From Terrisporobacter glycolicus ATCC 14880 = DSM 1288 (GTDB taxonomy: Bacteria > Bacillota > Clostridia > Peptostreptococcales > Peptostreptococcaceae), in contig NZ_CP117523.1 in assembly GCF_036812735.1 (NCBI RefSeq), forward strand, positions 2,046,001 to 2,110,000: a stretch of 64,000 bases of DNA, in the 5' to 3' direction. The notes beneath the pieces were generated by a model, which saw only the letters and a program-made list of their open reading frames with translations, did no database searches and had not been told where the DNA came from. The position numbers and the translations under genes are program-made. Of this stretch, positions 17,083 through 26,489 are shown piece by piece. The stretch's first letter is position 1; the number at the start of each line of letters is the position of its first letter.

Positions 17083-17997
17083 ATGTACGCAGATTTAGTG
17101 TGCAAAGGTGGAGGTGTAAAAGGAGTAGCCCTTGTGGGTGCTCTTTCATTTTTTGAAGAAGAAGGTTATGTGTGGCAAAGAGCTGCTGGTACATCTGTTG
17201 GTGCAATTGTTGCATCCTTGGTGGCTGTTGGATATAGCGCCAGGGAAATAAGAAATATTATGTTTAATTTGGATTACAACAAGTTTGCAGATAAAAATAA
17301 ATTACAATCTATTCCTTTATTTGGACCCATCACTTCTCTCTTTGTTTCAAAGGGACTACATGCAGGAGATTATATTGAAAACTTTTTAACAGAAAAATTT
17401 GAAAGAAAAGGGAAAAAATATTTTAGAGATATTTATGTTAATGGTGAAAGTAAATTAAAAGTTATTGCAACAGATGTTACTCGTCATAAATTAATTACCT
17501 TACCTGATGACTTAGTTGAATATAATATAAATCCACTTGATTTTGAAATAGCAAAAGCTGTTAGGATGAGCCTGAGTATACCATTTTTCTTTGAACCTAT
17601 GATTCTAAATATTGGAAAAAATTCTTGTTATATTGTTGATGGTGGACTTTTAAGCAACTTCCCTATTTGGATTTTTGATGTGGAAAATAAACCAAGGTGG
17701 CCTACTTTTGGATTAAATTTATATAATAATGTTCAAAAACCTAGTAATAATCCAAATGGATTTATTCCTTATTTAATAGATGTCATAGAAACAAGTCTCG
17801 TCACAAGTGAAGAAGTCTATTTTAAAGATTGTGATGCAGTTAGAATTGTAAACATTCCAACCTTAGGAATTAATACTGTAGATTTTAATATATCTAATGA
17901 ACAAATAAAAGCTTTATATAAATCCGGATACTTCTCAGCTAAATCATTTTTAGAAAATTGGGATTTTAATACTTACCTTAAATATTATCGTTCATAA
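17083..17997 (+). CDS. patatin-like phospholipase
   Basis: 304 residues with the full patatin set: oxyanion loop KGGGVKG (7-13), nucleophile elbow GTSVGA (serine near residue 38), and catalytic DGG near residue 187 (VDGGLLSNFPIW). It is probably a lipid acyl hydrolase acting on membrane phospholipids. There is no signal peptide. It is on the plus strand, followed 55 bp later by a C1q/TNF-like gene that could share its transcript. The ATG is preceded only by a weak GGTGG site. Confidence 0.9.
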   Translation: MYADLVCKGGGVKGVALVGALSFFEEEGYVWQRAAGTSVGAIVASLVAVGYSAREIRNIMFNLDYNKFADKNKLQSIPLFGPITSLFVSKGLHAGDYIENFLTEKFERKGKKYFRDIYVNGESKLKVIATDVTRHKLITLPDDLVEYNINPLDFEIAKAVRMSLSIPFFFEPMILNIGKNSCYIVDGGLLSNFPIWIFDVENKPRWPTFGLNLYNNVQKPSNNPNGFIPYLIDVIETSLVTSEEVYFKDCDAVRIVNIPTLGINTVDFNISNEQIKALYKSGYFSAKSFLENWDFNTYLKYYRS

Positions 17998-18058
17998 ATC
18001 ATATTTTGTAACTCTTTTTTAAAGCTCATCATAAAATATATTAGGGAGTGAATTGTCT

Positions 18059-18583
18059 ATGAAAGAAGAATTTCATGATTATAATAAAAATTATAATCAC
18101 TTATTAAAAAGCCTCTGCAATATATTAAAAGAACGCAGTAATAAAGAAAGCTCTTATGCTACTTTTCTACAAACAAAATTAGTAAATGTGGGTATGAATG
18201 AGTATTTTCCATTTAACATGACGGAAATATTTAATGAAGAAATCATTCTTATTAACCCTACAACTATAAAAATTAATAAATCTGGTGTATATCATATAAT
18301 ATATAAGATCCCAGTTAATATAGAGGATAAAAAAGATCATGTTGAACAAAGTATAGGACTATACATTAATAATATCCTACAAAAAAACATCCAAAGAACC
18401 TTTGGAATATTAGATCCTAATAATAAAAACTGTATGTCTATTATTGGTAATGATATAGTATATATTTGTGAAAACACCATTCTTCAATTGAAAAACAATA
18501 GTTTTTCCACTAATGGTAAATCTATTATCAGTTGTAATAATGAAGGTTGCCAAGCAAGTTTAAATATTGTTAAAATTGGATAA
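18059..18583 (+). CDS. putative C1q/TNF-like (BclA C-terminal-like) protein
   Basis: 174 residues from the ATG at 18059 (GGGAG 10 nt upstream; the in-frame TTG at 18053 is too close). After a helical N-terminus, residues 45-174 are a run of short beta strands with TTIKINKSGVYHIIYKIPVNI, IGLYINNI and CENTILQLKNN. This order resembles the jelly-roll of BclA-type exosporium glycoproteins. No collagen-like repeat is present. It may be a spore-surface protein, but that rests on fold-like pattern only. It ends in a strong terminator. Confidence 0.5.
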   Translation: MKEEFHDYNKNYNHLLKSLCNILKERSNKESSYATFLQTKLVNVGMNEYFPFNMTEIFNEEIILINPTTIKINKSGVYHIIYKIPVNIEDKKDHVEQSIGLYINNILQKNIQRTFGILDPNNKNCMSIIGNDIVYICENTILQLKNNSFSTNGKSIISCNNEGCQASLNIVKIG

Positions 18584-18624
18584 ATATTAAAGCTGGAAGA
18601 ATTATCTTTCAGCTTTAATATTTT
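18582..18624 (+). terminator. terminator after the C1q/TNF-like gene
   Basis: ATATTAAAGCTGGAAGA and TCTTTCAGCTTTAATAT pair around ATTA, then T's. Confidence 0.85.
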
Positions 18625-18727
18625 CTAATTTATTTTTTTCATTTATAAATACATATGGCTAAATTTATGGTAAAGTAAAATAAATAGCAAGAATATTTTG
18701 TAATTTATTATAAATTTGGAGGGTTGG

Positions 18728-19822
18728 ATGAGAAGATATGAGATAGACTGGATTAGAAACATAAGCATATTAATGCTTTTTGTTTATCATACTTGCGCTA
18801 TATTTTGTCAATTTGGGGATTTTTATATTATTTCAGAAGAAAAAAATCTTTTTGCAGATATAATAATTTTATTATTATTTACATGGTACATGCCTATGCT
18901 GTTTTTCCTTGCAGGAGCTTCCACATATTTTTCCTTTGAACGTAGGAATATGAAGGAATATATAGTAGAAAGAATTAAAAAGCTTCTTGTGCCACTTTTA
19001 TTTGGACTTATATTTTTAGTACCACCACAAACTTATTTAGCAAGAGTTTGGCGTGGTGAAGTAAACTTGAACTACTTTAGTCATTTAAGTTTCTTTTTTT
19101 CAAATGTAACAGATTTTACAGGATTTGATGGAGCTTTTACTCCTGCTCACCTATGGTTTATACTTTATTTATTTGTTGTTTCTGTTTTAGGAGGAATTAT
19201 TTTATCTTTAGTTTTTAAGCAGGAAAAAGGCATAAAGATGGTTCATTTTTTAAAAAAAGCTTTTATAAATAAATTTAGTTTTCTATTTTTATTGCTTCTT
19301 GGAATATGTAGCGACTTGTTTCCAAGTATAATGGGAAAAAGCATAATAGGATGTTTATTAATTTTCTTATTGGGCTATATTGTTTATGAAGATGATACAC
19401 TTTTAGAAAAATTAATAAGCCATCGTTTTAAGTATTTAGTTACCCTTGTTTTTTTCGCAATTTGTGGTGTAATTTACACATTACTAATTAGACCGGAAGA
19501 TGGTAATATAACAGTGTGGATTATTGATAGTATTTTAAAAAATGGTGTTTTAATATGCGCAATTTGTACAATTATTGGATTTAGTAGTGTTCATTTAAAT
19601 AAAAACAATACACTTTTAAAGTTTTTAAATAAACGTACTTTTCCAATTTATATTATTCATCAACCTATTTTATTAGTTCTTGCAATTTTAATTGTACCTA
19701 CAGTTGAGTCTACTGCTCTATCCATAGGACTAATAATAATTTTTTCGGGTATTTTAACATTTATAATTTATGAAATTTTATACAGAGTTAAAATTTTTAA
19801 CTTTGTTTTAGGAATGAAATAA
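18728..19822 (+). CDS. acyltransferase-3-family integral membrane protein
   Basis: 364 residues from the ATG at 18728, with GGAGGG just upstream; an in-frame TTG overlaps the ribosome site. It has about ten membrane helices and the family's opening RYEIDWIRNISILMLFVYHTCAIF, with the catalytic-type His near residue 20. AHLWFILYLFV near residue 138 and the closing FPIYIIHQPILLVLA are typical. The family O-acylates surface glycans or other membrane-linked sugars. The acceptor here cannot be read from context, since neighbours are unrelated. Confidence 0.88.
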   Translation: MRRYEIDWIRNISILMLFVYHTCAIFCQFGDFYIISEEKNLFADIIILLLFTWYMPMLFFLAGASTYFSFERRNMKEYIVERIKKLLVPLLFGLIFLVPPQTYLARVWRGEVNLNYFSHLSFFFSNVTDFTGFDGAFTPAHLWFILYLFVVSVLGGIILSLVFKQEKGIKMVHFLKKAFINKFSFLFLLLLGICSDLFPSIMGKSIIGCLLIFLLGYIVYEDDTLLEKLISHRFKYLVTLVFFAICGVIYTLLIRPEDGNITVWIIDSILKNGVLICAICTIIGFSSVHLNKNNTLLKFLNKRTFPIYIIHQPILLVLAILIVPTVESTALSIGLIIIFSGILTFIIYEILYRVKIFNFVLGMK

Positions 19823-19854
19823 TTAAAGGACAGCTATATAGCTGTCCTTTAATT
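19821..19854. terminator. bidirectional terminator between convergent genes
   Basis: A 34-bp perfect palindrome built on AAAGGACAGCTAT/ATAGCTGTCCTTT, touching the stop codons on both sides. Confidence 0.9.
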
Positions 19855-20393
19855 TATTGAATTAAGAATTCTTCCAAAATTTTTACTAATTTCTCTTCCA
19901 TATCTCCGCAGTAATCAACTTTTCTTATTCTAGGATTTGATATTTCTCCTCCATGTTCAAAATCTACTGGATGCACTACTACTTCATTTTCTTCTAAATC
20001 AAATAATACACCTATTAAATTATCCACATTTAAGCTTAAATCCCCTATATCTTTTATAGTGTTATTATCTTCATAAATATCATCCATATAGTGATTTAGT
20101 ATGTATTTTTCACCATGAAGAAGTTCCACTTTTTCTGCCCCTTCATAAGTTTTTCCAACAACAAAATGAAGTGCATATTCTCCATCATGTAGCAAGTCTA
20201 CATAATCTTTTATATTATTTATATTATCATAATCTTCATCAAAAACAATTACATCCATATAATCTCTATCTACTAAACAAACCCTTGATATATAATGAGG
20301 ATAATTATAAAGTAATTCTTCTATATTTTCATTATAATAATGTATAAAACTCTCTAAATTAAATTCGTCTTTTTTAAATCTAAGTATTTCCAT
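19854..20393 (-). CDS. acidic protein of unknown function
   Basis: 179 residues, rich in Asp and Glu, no signal peptide or membrane segment. I do not recognise a family. It alternates strands and helices and has no cysteine cluster or nucleotide motif. Notable segments are DVIVFDEDYDNIN, YALHFVVGKTYEGAEKVELLHGEKY and VVVHPVDFEHGGEISNPRIRK. AAGGAAAT precedes the ATG. It stands alone, between a bidirectional terminator and the threonine ammonia-lyase terminator. It may be a conserved clostridial hypothetical, but that cannot be decided here. Confidence 0.7.
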   Translation of the reverse strand: MEILRFKKDEFNLESFIHYYNENIEELLYNYPHYISRVCLVDRDYMDVIVFDEDYDNINNIKDYVDLLHDGEYALHFVVGKTYEGAEKVELLHGEKYILNHYMDDIYEDNNTIKDIGDLSLNVDNLIGVLFDLEENEVVVHPVDFEHGGEISNPRIRKVDYCGDMEEKLVKILEEFLIQ

Positions 20394-20511
20394 GGTATTT
20401 CCTTTCTTAATAATTATAACTTATTTTAAACAATAACTTATAATATACCACAAAGATTGTATTTTTACCATGAATAGTAATAGTTTTTGTCATTTTTTAA
20501 TACAAAAACTA

Positions 20512-20545
20512 AAAAAGAACAATGTTTATAACATTGTTCCTTTTT
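20512..20545 (-). terminator. terminator after the threonine ammonia-lyase gene
   Basis: AAAAAGAACAATGTT and AACATTGTTCCTTTTT pair around TATA, six bases past the stop. Confidence 0.9.
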
Positions 20546-20550
20546 GTAAT

Positions 20551-21753
20551 TTATTTAATTTCAAAACCACCTTCACATATGGCTTTTTTAATTTTTTCTA
20601 TATGCTCATGATCAAATGTTTCTAAAATCATATTAGCATTTAATCTACCCATTTCGTTTATTGAAGATAGATTTGCTGTAATAATATTTGCATCAAGTCC
20701 ACTTAGTATTCTAGTAAGTTCAGAAAGTCCTCCTGGTTTATCTTGTATATCTGTATTAAATGAAAAACGTCTACCGCTTTTATTTAAACCTATTGCAATT
20801 ATTCTATTTAAAGTGTTAACGTCTATATTACCACCTGAAATTATACAAACAACATTTTCATCTGCTTTTGGTTTGTATTTTCCACTTAGTATTGCTGCTG
20901 TTGTAACTGCTCCTGATCCTTCTGCTACGACTTTTTGGTTTTCCATTAAGAATAAAAGTCCTTCTGCTATTTCTCCTTCTTCCACAAGAACTACTTCATC
21001 GACTAATTCTTTTGCTATATCAAATGTTTTATCTCCTACAGTTTTAACTGATATACCATCAGCAACAGAAGTTGCTTTAAATGCTGTTGTTACCTTACCT
21101 TCCTTTATGGATTCGTACATAGATGGAATGTTTGCTGTTTGTACACCAATTATTTTAACATTAGGGTTTAGAGCTTTTGCTGCCACTGCAACACCGGAGA
21201 TTATTCCTCCTCCGCCTATTGGGCAAAGTATGGTATCTACTTTGTTGTTCATTTGTTCAAAGATTTCTAAAGCTATTGTTCCTTGTCCTGCTATAACGTA
21301 TTCGTCGTTAAATGGATGAAGGAATGTTGCTCCACTTTCTTTTTGTAGTTCTACCGCTTTTGCATAGGCATCATCATAAACAATTCCTTCTAGTACCACA
21401 TTTGCTCCATAAGATTTTGTTGCTGTCACTTTAGCAAGAGGAGCTGTTGAAGGCATTACTATGGTTGCTTCTATGTTGTTCATTTTTGCACTTAGTGCCA
21501 CACCTTGAGCATGGTTTCCTGCACTTGATGCTATTACTCCTTTAGATTTTTCCTCTTCTGTAAGATTTGCTATTTTATTAGAAGCTCCTCTCACCTTAAA
21601 AGAACCAGTCTTTTGGAGATTTTCGCATTTATAATAAACATTTGCTCCAGTCATTGTACTAAGTTTAGTACTTTCAAGTATATCTGTCTTTTTTACTACA
21701 TCCTTTATTGTTTCTTGCGCTTTTTGTATATCTTGTAAGGTTACTTTTGTCAT
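20551..21753 (-). CDS. ilvA: threonine ammonia-lyase, medium form with ACT domain
   Basis: 400 residues. Residues 1-320 are a fold-type II PLP enzyme: the Schiff-base lysine in TGSFKVRGASNK (near residue 54), SSAGNHAQGVA, the phosphate loop PIGGGGIISG, and GEGSGAV-like VAEGSGAVTTAA. Residues 330-400 form a single ACT domain (DKPGGLSELTRILSGL). It deaminates threonine to 2-oxobutyrate, feeding isoleucine synthesis or threonine fermentation. The length and single ACT match the medium form (TIGR01127); no ilv or leu genes are adjacent, so a catabolic role is equally possible and the symbol could be tdcB. TAGGAG precedes the ATG. Confidence 0.9.
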   Translation of the reverse strand: MTKVTLQDIQKAQETIKDVVKKTDILESTKLSTMTGANVYYKCENLQKTGSFKVRGASNKIANLTEEEKSKGVIASSAGNHAQGVALSAKMNNIEATIVMPSTAPLAKVTATKSYGANVVLEGIVYDDAYAKAVELQKESGATFLHPFNDEYVIAGQGTIALEIFEQMNNKVDTILCPIGGGGIISGVAVAAKALNPNVKIIGVQTANIPSMYESIKEGKVTTAFKATSVADGISVKTVGDKTFDIAKELVDEVVLVEEGEIAEGLLFLMENQKVVAEGSGAVTTAAILSGKYKPKADENVVCIISGGNIDVNTLNRIIAIGLNKSGRRFSFNTDIQDKPGGLSELTRILSGLDANIITANLSSINEMGRLNANMILETFDHEHIEKIKKAICEGGFEIK

Positions 21754-21864
21754 TATGATTCACTCCTAGCTGTATAAGTAATTAATAGAATATGATAATT
21801 CTAATCATACATGTTTATTTTTGCTCTATTTTCAAATTAATATACTTGTCAGAAAATCTATTAA

Positions 21865-22611
21865 TTACTTATTATTAACTTCAACAATATTATTCCAATA
21901 TCTAGTTGGCATCATTCTCTTTTGAAGTCTAGGATTTTTACGTTCTTCTATATTTACAGATTTAAAATATTGTTTCCATAAGTTTTCATAATCACCTTTA
22001 TCATCACTATTCATCAAAATATTTTTTTGATCTTTTGATAAATTAGTTAAATAATAATCTTCTTTATCATAAATAAGAGCAATATCTCTTTTTACGTCGT
22101 GAATTATAAAGTTTTCATTTGAAAGTCTTTTTTTGAAATGATTTCCAAGTATGGGAAGTATGTTATAGTCAGGGGTTATTGTAGCATATAAAATATTATT
22201 TATTTCTTTAAATCTAACAAAACCTGTAAGTCTGTGACGTTCATATGATACTTTATTACTTATTTTATCCATATTTAAAACTATATCATTGTTTATATGT
22301 AATTCCACATCTTTTCCAAATTTAAATCCCATTTTCAAGTAATTATAAATCAAATTAGAACTTTCCTTTGTTTCAGATAAAAACACATAATATATTTTAT
22401 TTAATACATCTTTTGATATTTTATTTATTATGGCATTATAAACTTTTTCAAATTTAATAAAATCACTTTTTATTGTAATAACTTCGTCGATTAAATTTGG
22501 TTCATATACTATTTTGCTACATATAAAATCTGGTTTGCTACTTGAGTAATAAGCATCATAAATAGCAGATAATAAGCCTTCAAAAGTTTGTTCATGTAAA
22601 AATACTCTCAT
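21865..22611 (-). CDS. TIGR03915-family (DUF4130) putative DNA repair protein, partner of the radical SAM protein
   Basis: 248 residues. The family features are the opening VFLHEQTFEGLLSAIYDAYY, the VSYERHRLTGFVRF segment near residue 140, and the closing NPRLQKRMMPTRYW. Such proteins are regularly encoded beside the radical SAM protein found here, nine bases upstream, and the family carries a uracil-DNA-glycosylase-related region in longer members. The biochemical role is unproven; DNA repair is inferred from the partner's helix-hairpin-helix. AGGAGG lies six nt before the ATG, inside the intergenic gap. Confidence 0.85.
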   Translation of the reverse strand: MRVFLHEQTFEGLLSAIYDAYYSSSKPDFICSKIVYEPNLIDEVITIKSDFIKFEKVYNAIINKISKDVLNKIYYVFLSETKESSNLIYNYLKMGFKFGKDVELHINNDIVLNMDKISNKVSYERHRLTGFVRFKEINNILYATITPDYNILPILGNHFKKRLSNENFIIHDVKRDIALIYDKEDYYLTNLSKDQKNILMNSDDKGDYENLWKQYFKSVNIEERKNPRLQKRMMPTRYWNNIVEVNNK

Positions 22612-22620
22612 AAATTCCTC

Positions 22621-23943
22621 CTATAGTTCTCCTATTACTGATGAAAATATATCATCAACCTTTAATATGGCTGGTGAATAAGAAAATCCATGCATATTAA
22701 AGAAGTTTAGTTGTTCTCCTTTGCTTTCTAATATATTTAAATCTTCCTTAGGAGTTAATCTATTTCTTATAAGTGATTCATCAAAGGATACATCTCCATA
22801 GTATTTTCCAGCACAAGTTATGAAATACTGTGCTCTTTTTAAAACTACACCTATTTTTTTTAAATCTTCAAAATAAATATTTGAAACTCTGCGTATGGCC
22901 ATTATTCTTTGAACGGATCTTTCACCTATACCTGGAATTCTAAGTAACATTTCTCTAGGTGCTTTGTTTATTTCTAGCGGAAATATATGAATATTTTGCA
23001 AAGCCCAATTAGTTTTAGGATCAAAATTTATATCAAAGTTTGGATTTTCTTCACTTAGCAATTCATTAGCATTAAATCCATAAAATCTAAGAAGCCAGTC
23101 TGCTTGATAAAGCCTATGTTCTCTTAGTGTTGGTGGATTTTTAATTTCTGGTAGCCTTTTATCATTTGTTACTGGTACAAAAGCTGAGTAATAAACTCTT
23201 TTCAAGTTCATTTTTTTATATAAACTCTCACTTAAAGTTAGTATTTTTAAATCACTTTCTGGTGATGCCCCTACTATTAATTGTGTACTCTGTCCTCCTG
23301 GTACAAAACTCGGGGCATTTTTAAAGCTTTTTAATTCACTTTTATTTTGAATAATATTATTACTAATATGCTTCATTGGTAATAATATTTTATTTCTATC
23401 TTTATCTGGAGCTAATATTTTTAAACTTTCTGATGATGGAAGTTCTATATTTACGCTCATTCTATCAACTAGAAGTCCTGCTTTATCTATTAGATTTTGG
23501 TCTGCTCCAGGTATGGCTTTTAAATGTATGTATCCATTAAAATTATGTTCATTTCTAAGTTTATAAACTGTTTCGTACAATTTCTCCATGGTGAAATTGG
23601 CACTTTTTACTATGGCTGAACTTAGAAATAAGCCTTCAATATAATTTCTTTTATAAAAATTTATAGTTATATCACATAATTCATCAGGTGTAAATGTGGC
23701 TCTTGGAAAGTCGTTGGAAGTTCTGCTTACACAGTAGCTACAATCGTAAATGCACACATTACTCATTAAAATTTTAAGAAGAGATACGCATCTTCCATCT
23801 GGTGTAAAAGAATGACAAATACCACTTATGGAAGCATTTCCTATACCACCTTTTTTATTTTTTCTATTACTTCCACTTGAAGAGCAAGATACATCGTATT
23901 TTGCAGCAGATGATAATATTTCAAGCTTTCTTTGTAAATCCAA
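22621..23943 (-). CDS. putative DNA modification/repair radical SAM protein (TIGR03916)
   Basis: 440 residues starting at TTG (23943), placed by AAGGAG eight nt upstream. The radical SAM cluster motif CIYDCSYC (C-x3-C-x2-C) lies near residue 70; unusually for the superfamily an additional Cys pair (CSSSG, CHSF...RC) precedes it. A helix-hairpin-helix (LLRIPGIGERSVQRIMAI, about residue 330) indicates DNA binding. It is the first gene of a two-gene unit with the TIGR03915 protein. The family is widespread in clostridia but its reaction is unknown to me. Confidence 0.9.
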   Translation of the reverse strand: MDLQRKLEILSSAAKYDVSCSSSGSNRKNKKGGIGNASISGICHSFTPDGRCVSLLKILMSNVCIYDCSYCVSRTSNDFPRATFTPDELCDITINFYKRNYIEGLFLSSAIVKSANFTMEKLYETVYKLRNEHNFNGYIHLKAIPGADQNLIDKAGLLVDRMSVNIELPSSESLKILAPDKDRNKILLPMKHISNNIIQNKSELKSFKNAPSFVPGGQSTQLIVGASPESDLKILTLSESLYKKMNLKRVYYSAFVPVTNDKRLPEIKNPPTLREHRLYQADWLLRFYGFNANELLSEENPNFDINFDPKTNWALQNIHIFPLEINKAPREMLLRIPGIGERSVQRIMAIRRVSNIYFEDLKKIGVVLKRAQYFITCAGKYYGDVSFDESLIRNRLTPKEDLNILESKGEQLNFFNMHGFSYSPAILKVDDIFSSVIGEL

Positions 23944-24074
23944 AACTTCATCTCCTTTAAATTAATAAATAACTTTTATCAAACATAAATTCCTATATAA
24001 TGAACATGTGTTCTTTATTTATTATTATAGAATTCTTTTATTATTTTTTCAATGGTAATATGTGATAATTCCAT

Positions 24075-24122
24075 AAAAAAAGCAATTACTTTAAATATAA
24101 TTATCTAAAGTAATTGCTTTTT
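24075..24122 (-). terminator. terminator downstream of the 123-aa membrane protein gene
   Basis: AAAAAGCAATTACTTTA and TAAAGTAATTGCTTTTT pair around a loop of about 14 bases. It lies 72 bp past the stop at 24195. Confidence 0.8.
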
Positions 24123-24194
24123 AATTCTTATTATATGTAAATTACAAATCTTATTAAATTATTTATTCAAATTAAAATGAATTTTTAATAATTA

Positions 24195-24566
24195 CTATTC
24201 TGCAAAGCTTTCAATAGTTATATACATAAATCCAATTTTGTGGTAACGAATGCAAGCAGACTTATCTATCAACCATCCATTATAGCCTTCTCCACCATTT
24301 CCTGCATTCCACTCATTATATACCAGTGCTTTTGGCTTAACATTATAACGCATTTGTACAAAAGTTCCTCTATCATTATTAAGTGTTTTTGATGAGTTTA
24401 TCTGATAATCACTTAAAGAGCCTTGCTTATCTAAATAATTACTACTTATTTTGTTTGAAATATTTTCGTCAGAAAAAATGAATGCTGGTCTAAATATTAA
24501 ATACAAGATCATAATAATAAAAACTAATATTATTAGTATGATTTTGTATTTATTTTGTATCTTCAT
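24195..24566 (-). CDS. small membrane-anchored protein of unknown function
   Basis: 123 residues. One N-terminal membrane helix (about 9-28, IILIILVFIIMILYLIF) is followed by an extracytoplasmic part with NGGEGYNGWLIDKSACIRYH and a hydrophobic end. The helix has a basic N-flank, so the bulk is outside. I do not recognise a family. Upstream spacing to the DUF1847 gene (80 bp, no terminator) allows cotranscription. Confidence 0.6.
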   Translation of the reverse strand: MKIQNKYKIILIILVFIIMILYLIFRPAFIFSDENISNKISSNYLDKQGSLSDYQINSSKTLNNDRGTFVQMRYNVKPKALVYNEWNAGNGGEGYNGWLIDKSACIRYHKIGFMYITIESFAE

Positions 24567-24646
24567 TCAAATATTACCCCCTTTTAATTTCAATAAGTTC
24601 CCCTTTGTAAGTTAATAATTTGATTATTTTAAATCGAAAGATAACT

Positions 24647-25312
24647 TTATTCATTATTATTCTCTATAGAAGAAGTTTCTTCAAATATGCGATGATAATA
24701 AGAATTAGACGTATAAAGTGCAGCAGCAGGATTATGCCCCAAAACTCTATCTTTTGTTACGAGAGTAGTTACTAATGCATTTGAATATTTGTAAAATAAA
24801 CTATCATGACCTACACAAAGTCCCATTACAATATTTAGTTGTGTATTTTCTGAGTTTAACTTCTTAGCTTGATAAATTGGATTACACATATTGTCTCCAA
24901 CTTTTTTGCAAGATTCATTAATTCCCACGCTGTCTTTTTTCACAGCACCTGCCTTACATGCTATACCAAATACCTCAAATCCTTTTTTCCTCAAAATTGA
25001 TGCAAGTATTCGAGATTCACTTATAAGTCCTACGCAAGTTGCTATACCAATTTTTTTAAAACCCATTCGTTTCGCAAATTCAACACTTTCCTCGACTCTA
25101 GTCATGATGCCATAATATTCACTTTCAATATTAGCAGCATTTATCATTACATCATTGTTCTCTTTTTCCTCATATAGCTTTAATGCCTCTTTTAATATTG
25201 TTTCATTTAAGTTATCTGTAGTTAAACAAAATTTAGGATAAGACTTATTTTGTACATTGCAATTTACTACACCACAATCAATACAACTTCTTACAATTTC
25301 CTTTTCATTCAT
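24647..25312 (-). CDS. DUF1847 putative metal-binding protein
   Basis: 221 residues matching DUF1847: an N-terminal Cys cluster CIDCGVVNCNVQN...KFC, then EESVEFAKRMGFKKIGIATCVGLISE, GIACKAGAVKKD, CNPIYQAKKLN and MGLCVGHDSLF, with a cysteine in nearly every motif. The conserved Cys/His pattern suggests a metal or Fe-S site; no catalytic role is known to me. GGAG is upstream of the ATG. It is cytoplasmic by sequence. Confidence 0.88.
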   Translation of the reverse strand: MNEKEIVRSCIDCGVVNCNVQNKSYPKFCLTTDNLNETILKEALKLYEEKENNDVMINAANIESEYYGIMTRVEESVEFAKRMGFKKIGIATCVGLISESRILASILRKKGFEVFGIACKAGAVKKDSVGINESCKKVGDNMCNPIYQAKKLNSENTQLNIVMGLCVGHDSLFYKYSNALVTTLVTKDRVLGHNPAAALYTSNSYYHRIFEETSSIENNNE

Positions 25313-25454
25313 CGAAATTTACTCCTTTATTTATATTTCTATTTTTATACATAAAAATTCAATATTTTTAAGTTGCTACTATAGAATTATAGCATAATTT
25401 TCCATTTATTCTAATTAGGAATTCAAAATATATAAATTTAAATTTATAATTAAT

Positions 25455-25499
25455 AAAAAGTACCCTATAAATTAAAAATTAATTTATAGGGTACTTTTT
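25455..25499 (-). terminator. terminator after nrdF
   Basis: AAAAAGTACCCTATAAATTAA and its complement form a long stem with a tiny AT loop, six bases past the stop. Confidence 0.9.
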
Positions 25500-25505
25500 A
25501 TATTC

Positions 25506-26477
25506 TTATATTATAAAGTCTTCGTCTTTTAATTCTTCGTATATTCCCTTTTGATATCCGTTACCTTTTGTAGAGAAGAAATCATGTGTCTTAGTTTCTG
25601 TACTTAGACCATTTAAAACTATTGGATTTACAGCTTTTACTTCATAGTAATCTTCAAATCCTAAATTTTCAAGTGCTCTGTTGGCGTTATATTGTAAGAA
25701 GTTTATAACCTCTTCTTCCAAGTTACTGTCTTTGTAAATAAGCTTCGTATATTCTATTTCATTTTCCATAAGGCTGTTAAAAATTTTATACATCTTATCT
25801 TTTAATTCTATTTTTTCTTCTTCACTAAAGCTTTCAAATTTTTCTTTTGCAAGAAGTCCTATATATTTTCCATGTAGTGATTCATCTCTTAAAATAAGTG
25901 ATATTATCTCTCCGCTTGATACCATTTTTCCTTGTCCTGCTAAAAATAGTGGATAGAAAAATCCTGAATAAAATAGAAAACTTTCTAAAAATACACTTGT
26001 TGCCATGGATAAATATAAACTTTTTTCATCATTTGTATTTTCGTATTGCTGCAAAATTAACTCTGCTTTTCTTTGTAGAGTTTTTTCTTCTTCTATCCAT
26101 TTAAATAATTCATCTATTTCTCTATTTGATAGTAGTGTTGTAAATATTGATGAATAACTCTTTGCATGTATTTCTTCCATAGTTCCCATAAATGAAAGTA
26201 CAGCCTTTCTTTGAAGGTTATCTGTTAAACTCATCATGGAAGGTATTCCATTGTTTCCCTGCTTTGTATCAAGTAATGTTAAACCTGCAAGAACTTTTTT
26301 ATATAAGTCTCTTTCCTTTTCACTTAGTTCATTCCAAACTTTTAAATCCTTTGATACAGAAATTTCTTCTGGAAGCCAAAACTGCTTTACATTTTGTTCC
26401 CAGAAAGCTTGTGTAAAGTTATCATCTTCTTTGTTCCAGTTTACTGCTTTGTGTATTTTATTTAAAGTAAATGTCAT
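25506..26477 (-). CDS. nrdF: ribonucleotide reductase beta subunit, class Ib-type
   Basis: 323 residues with the R2 helical-bundle ligands: MGTMEEIHAKSYS (Glu, His and radical-type Tyr) near residue 88, and LRDESLHGKYIG near residue 196. It holds the dimetal-tyrosyl cofactor that starts ribonucleotide reduction in NrdE. The gap to nrdE is 12 bp. No nrdI flavodoxin is beside it, although class Ib Mn enzymes need NrdI, so the activase must be elsewhere. AGGAGAGG precedes the ATG. Confidence 0.92.
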   Translation of the reverse strand: MTFTLNKIHKAVNWNKEDDNFTQAFWEQNVKQFWLPEEISVSKDLKVWNELSEKERDLYKKVLAGLTLLDTKQGNNGIPSMMSLTDNLQRKAVLSFMGTMEEIHAKSYSSIFTTLLSNREIDELFKWIEEEKTLQRKAELILQQYENTNDEKSLYLSMATSVFLESFLFYSGFFYPLFLAGQGKMVSSGEIISLILRDESLHGKYIGLLAKEKFESFSEEEKIELKDKMYKIFNSLMENEIEYTKLIYKDSNLEEEVINFLQYNANRALENLGFEDYYEVKAVNPIVLNGLSTETKTHDFFSTKGNGYQKGIYEELKDEDFII

Positions 26478-26489
26478 AATTTCCTCTCC

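Noticed and set aside
20813-21319. 168-codon plus-strand frame across the threonine ammonia-lyase gene
   Set aside because: Mirror frame of a well-conserved enzyme; it has no ribosome site or recognisable motif.
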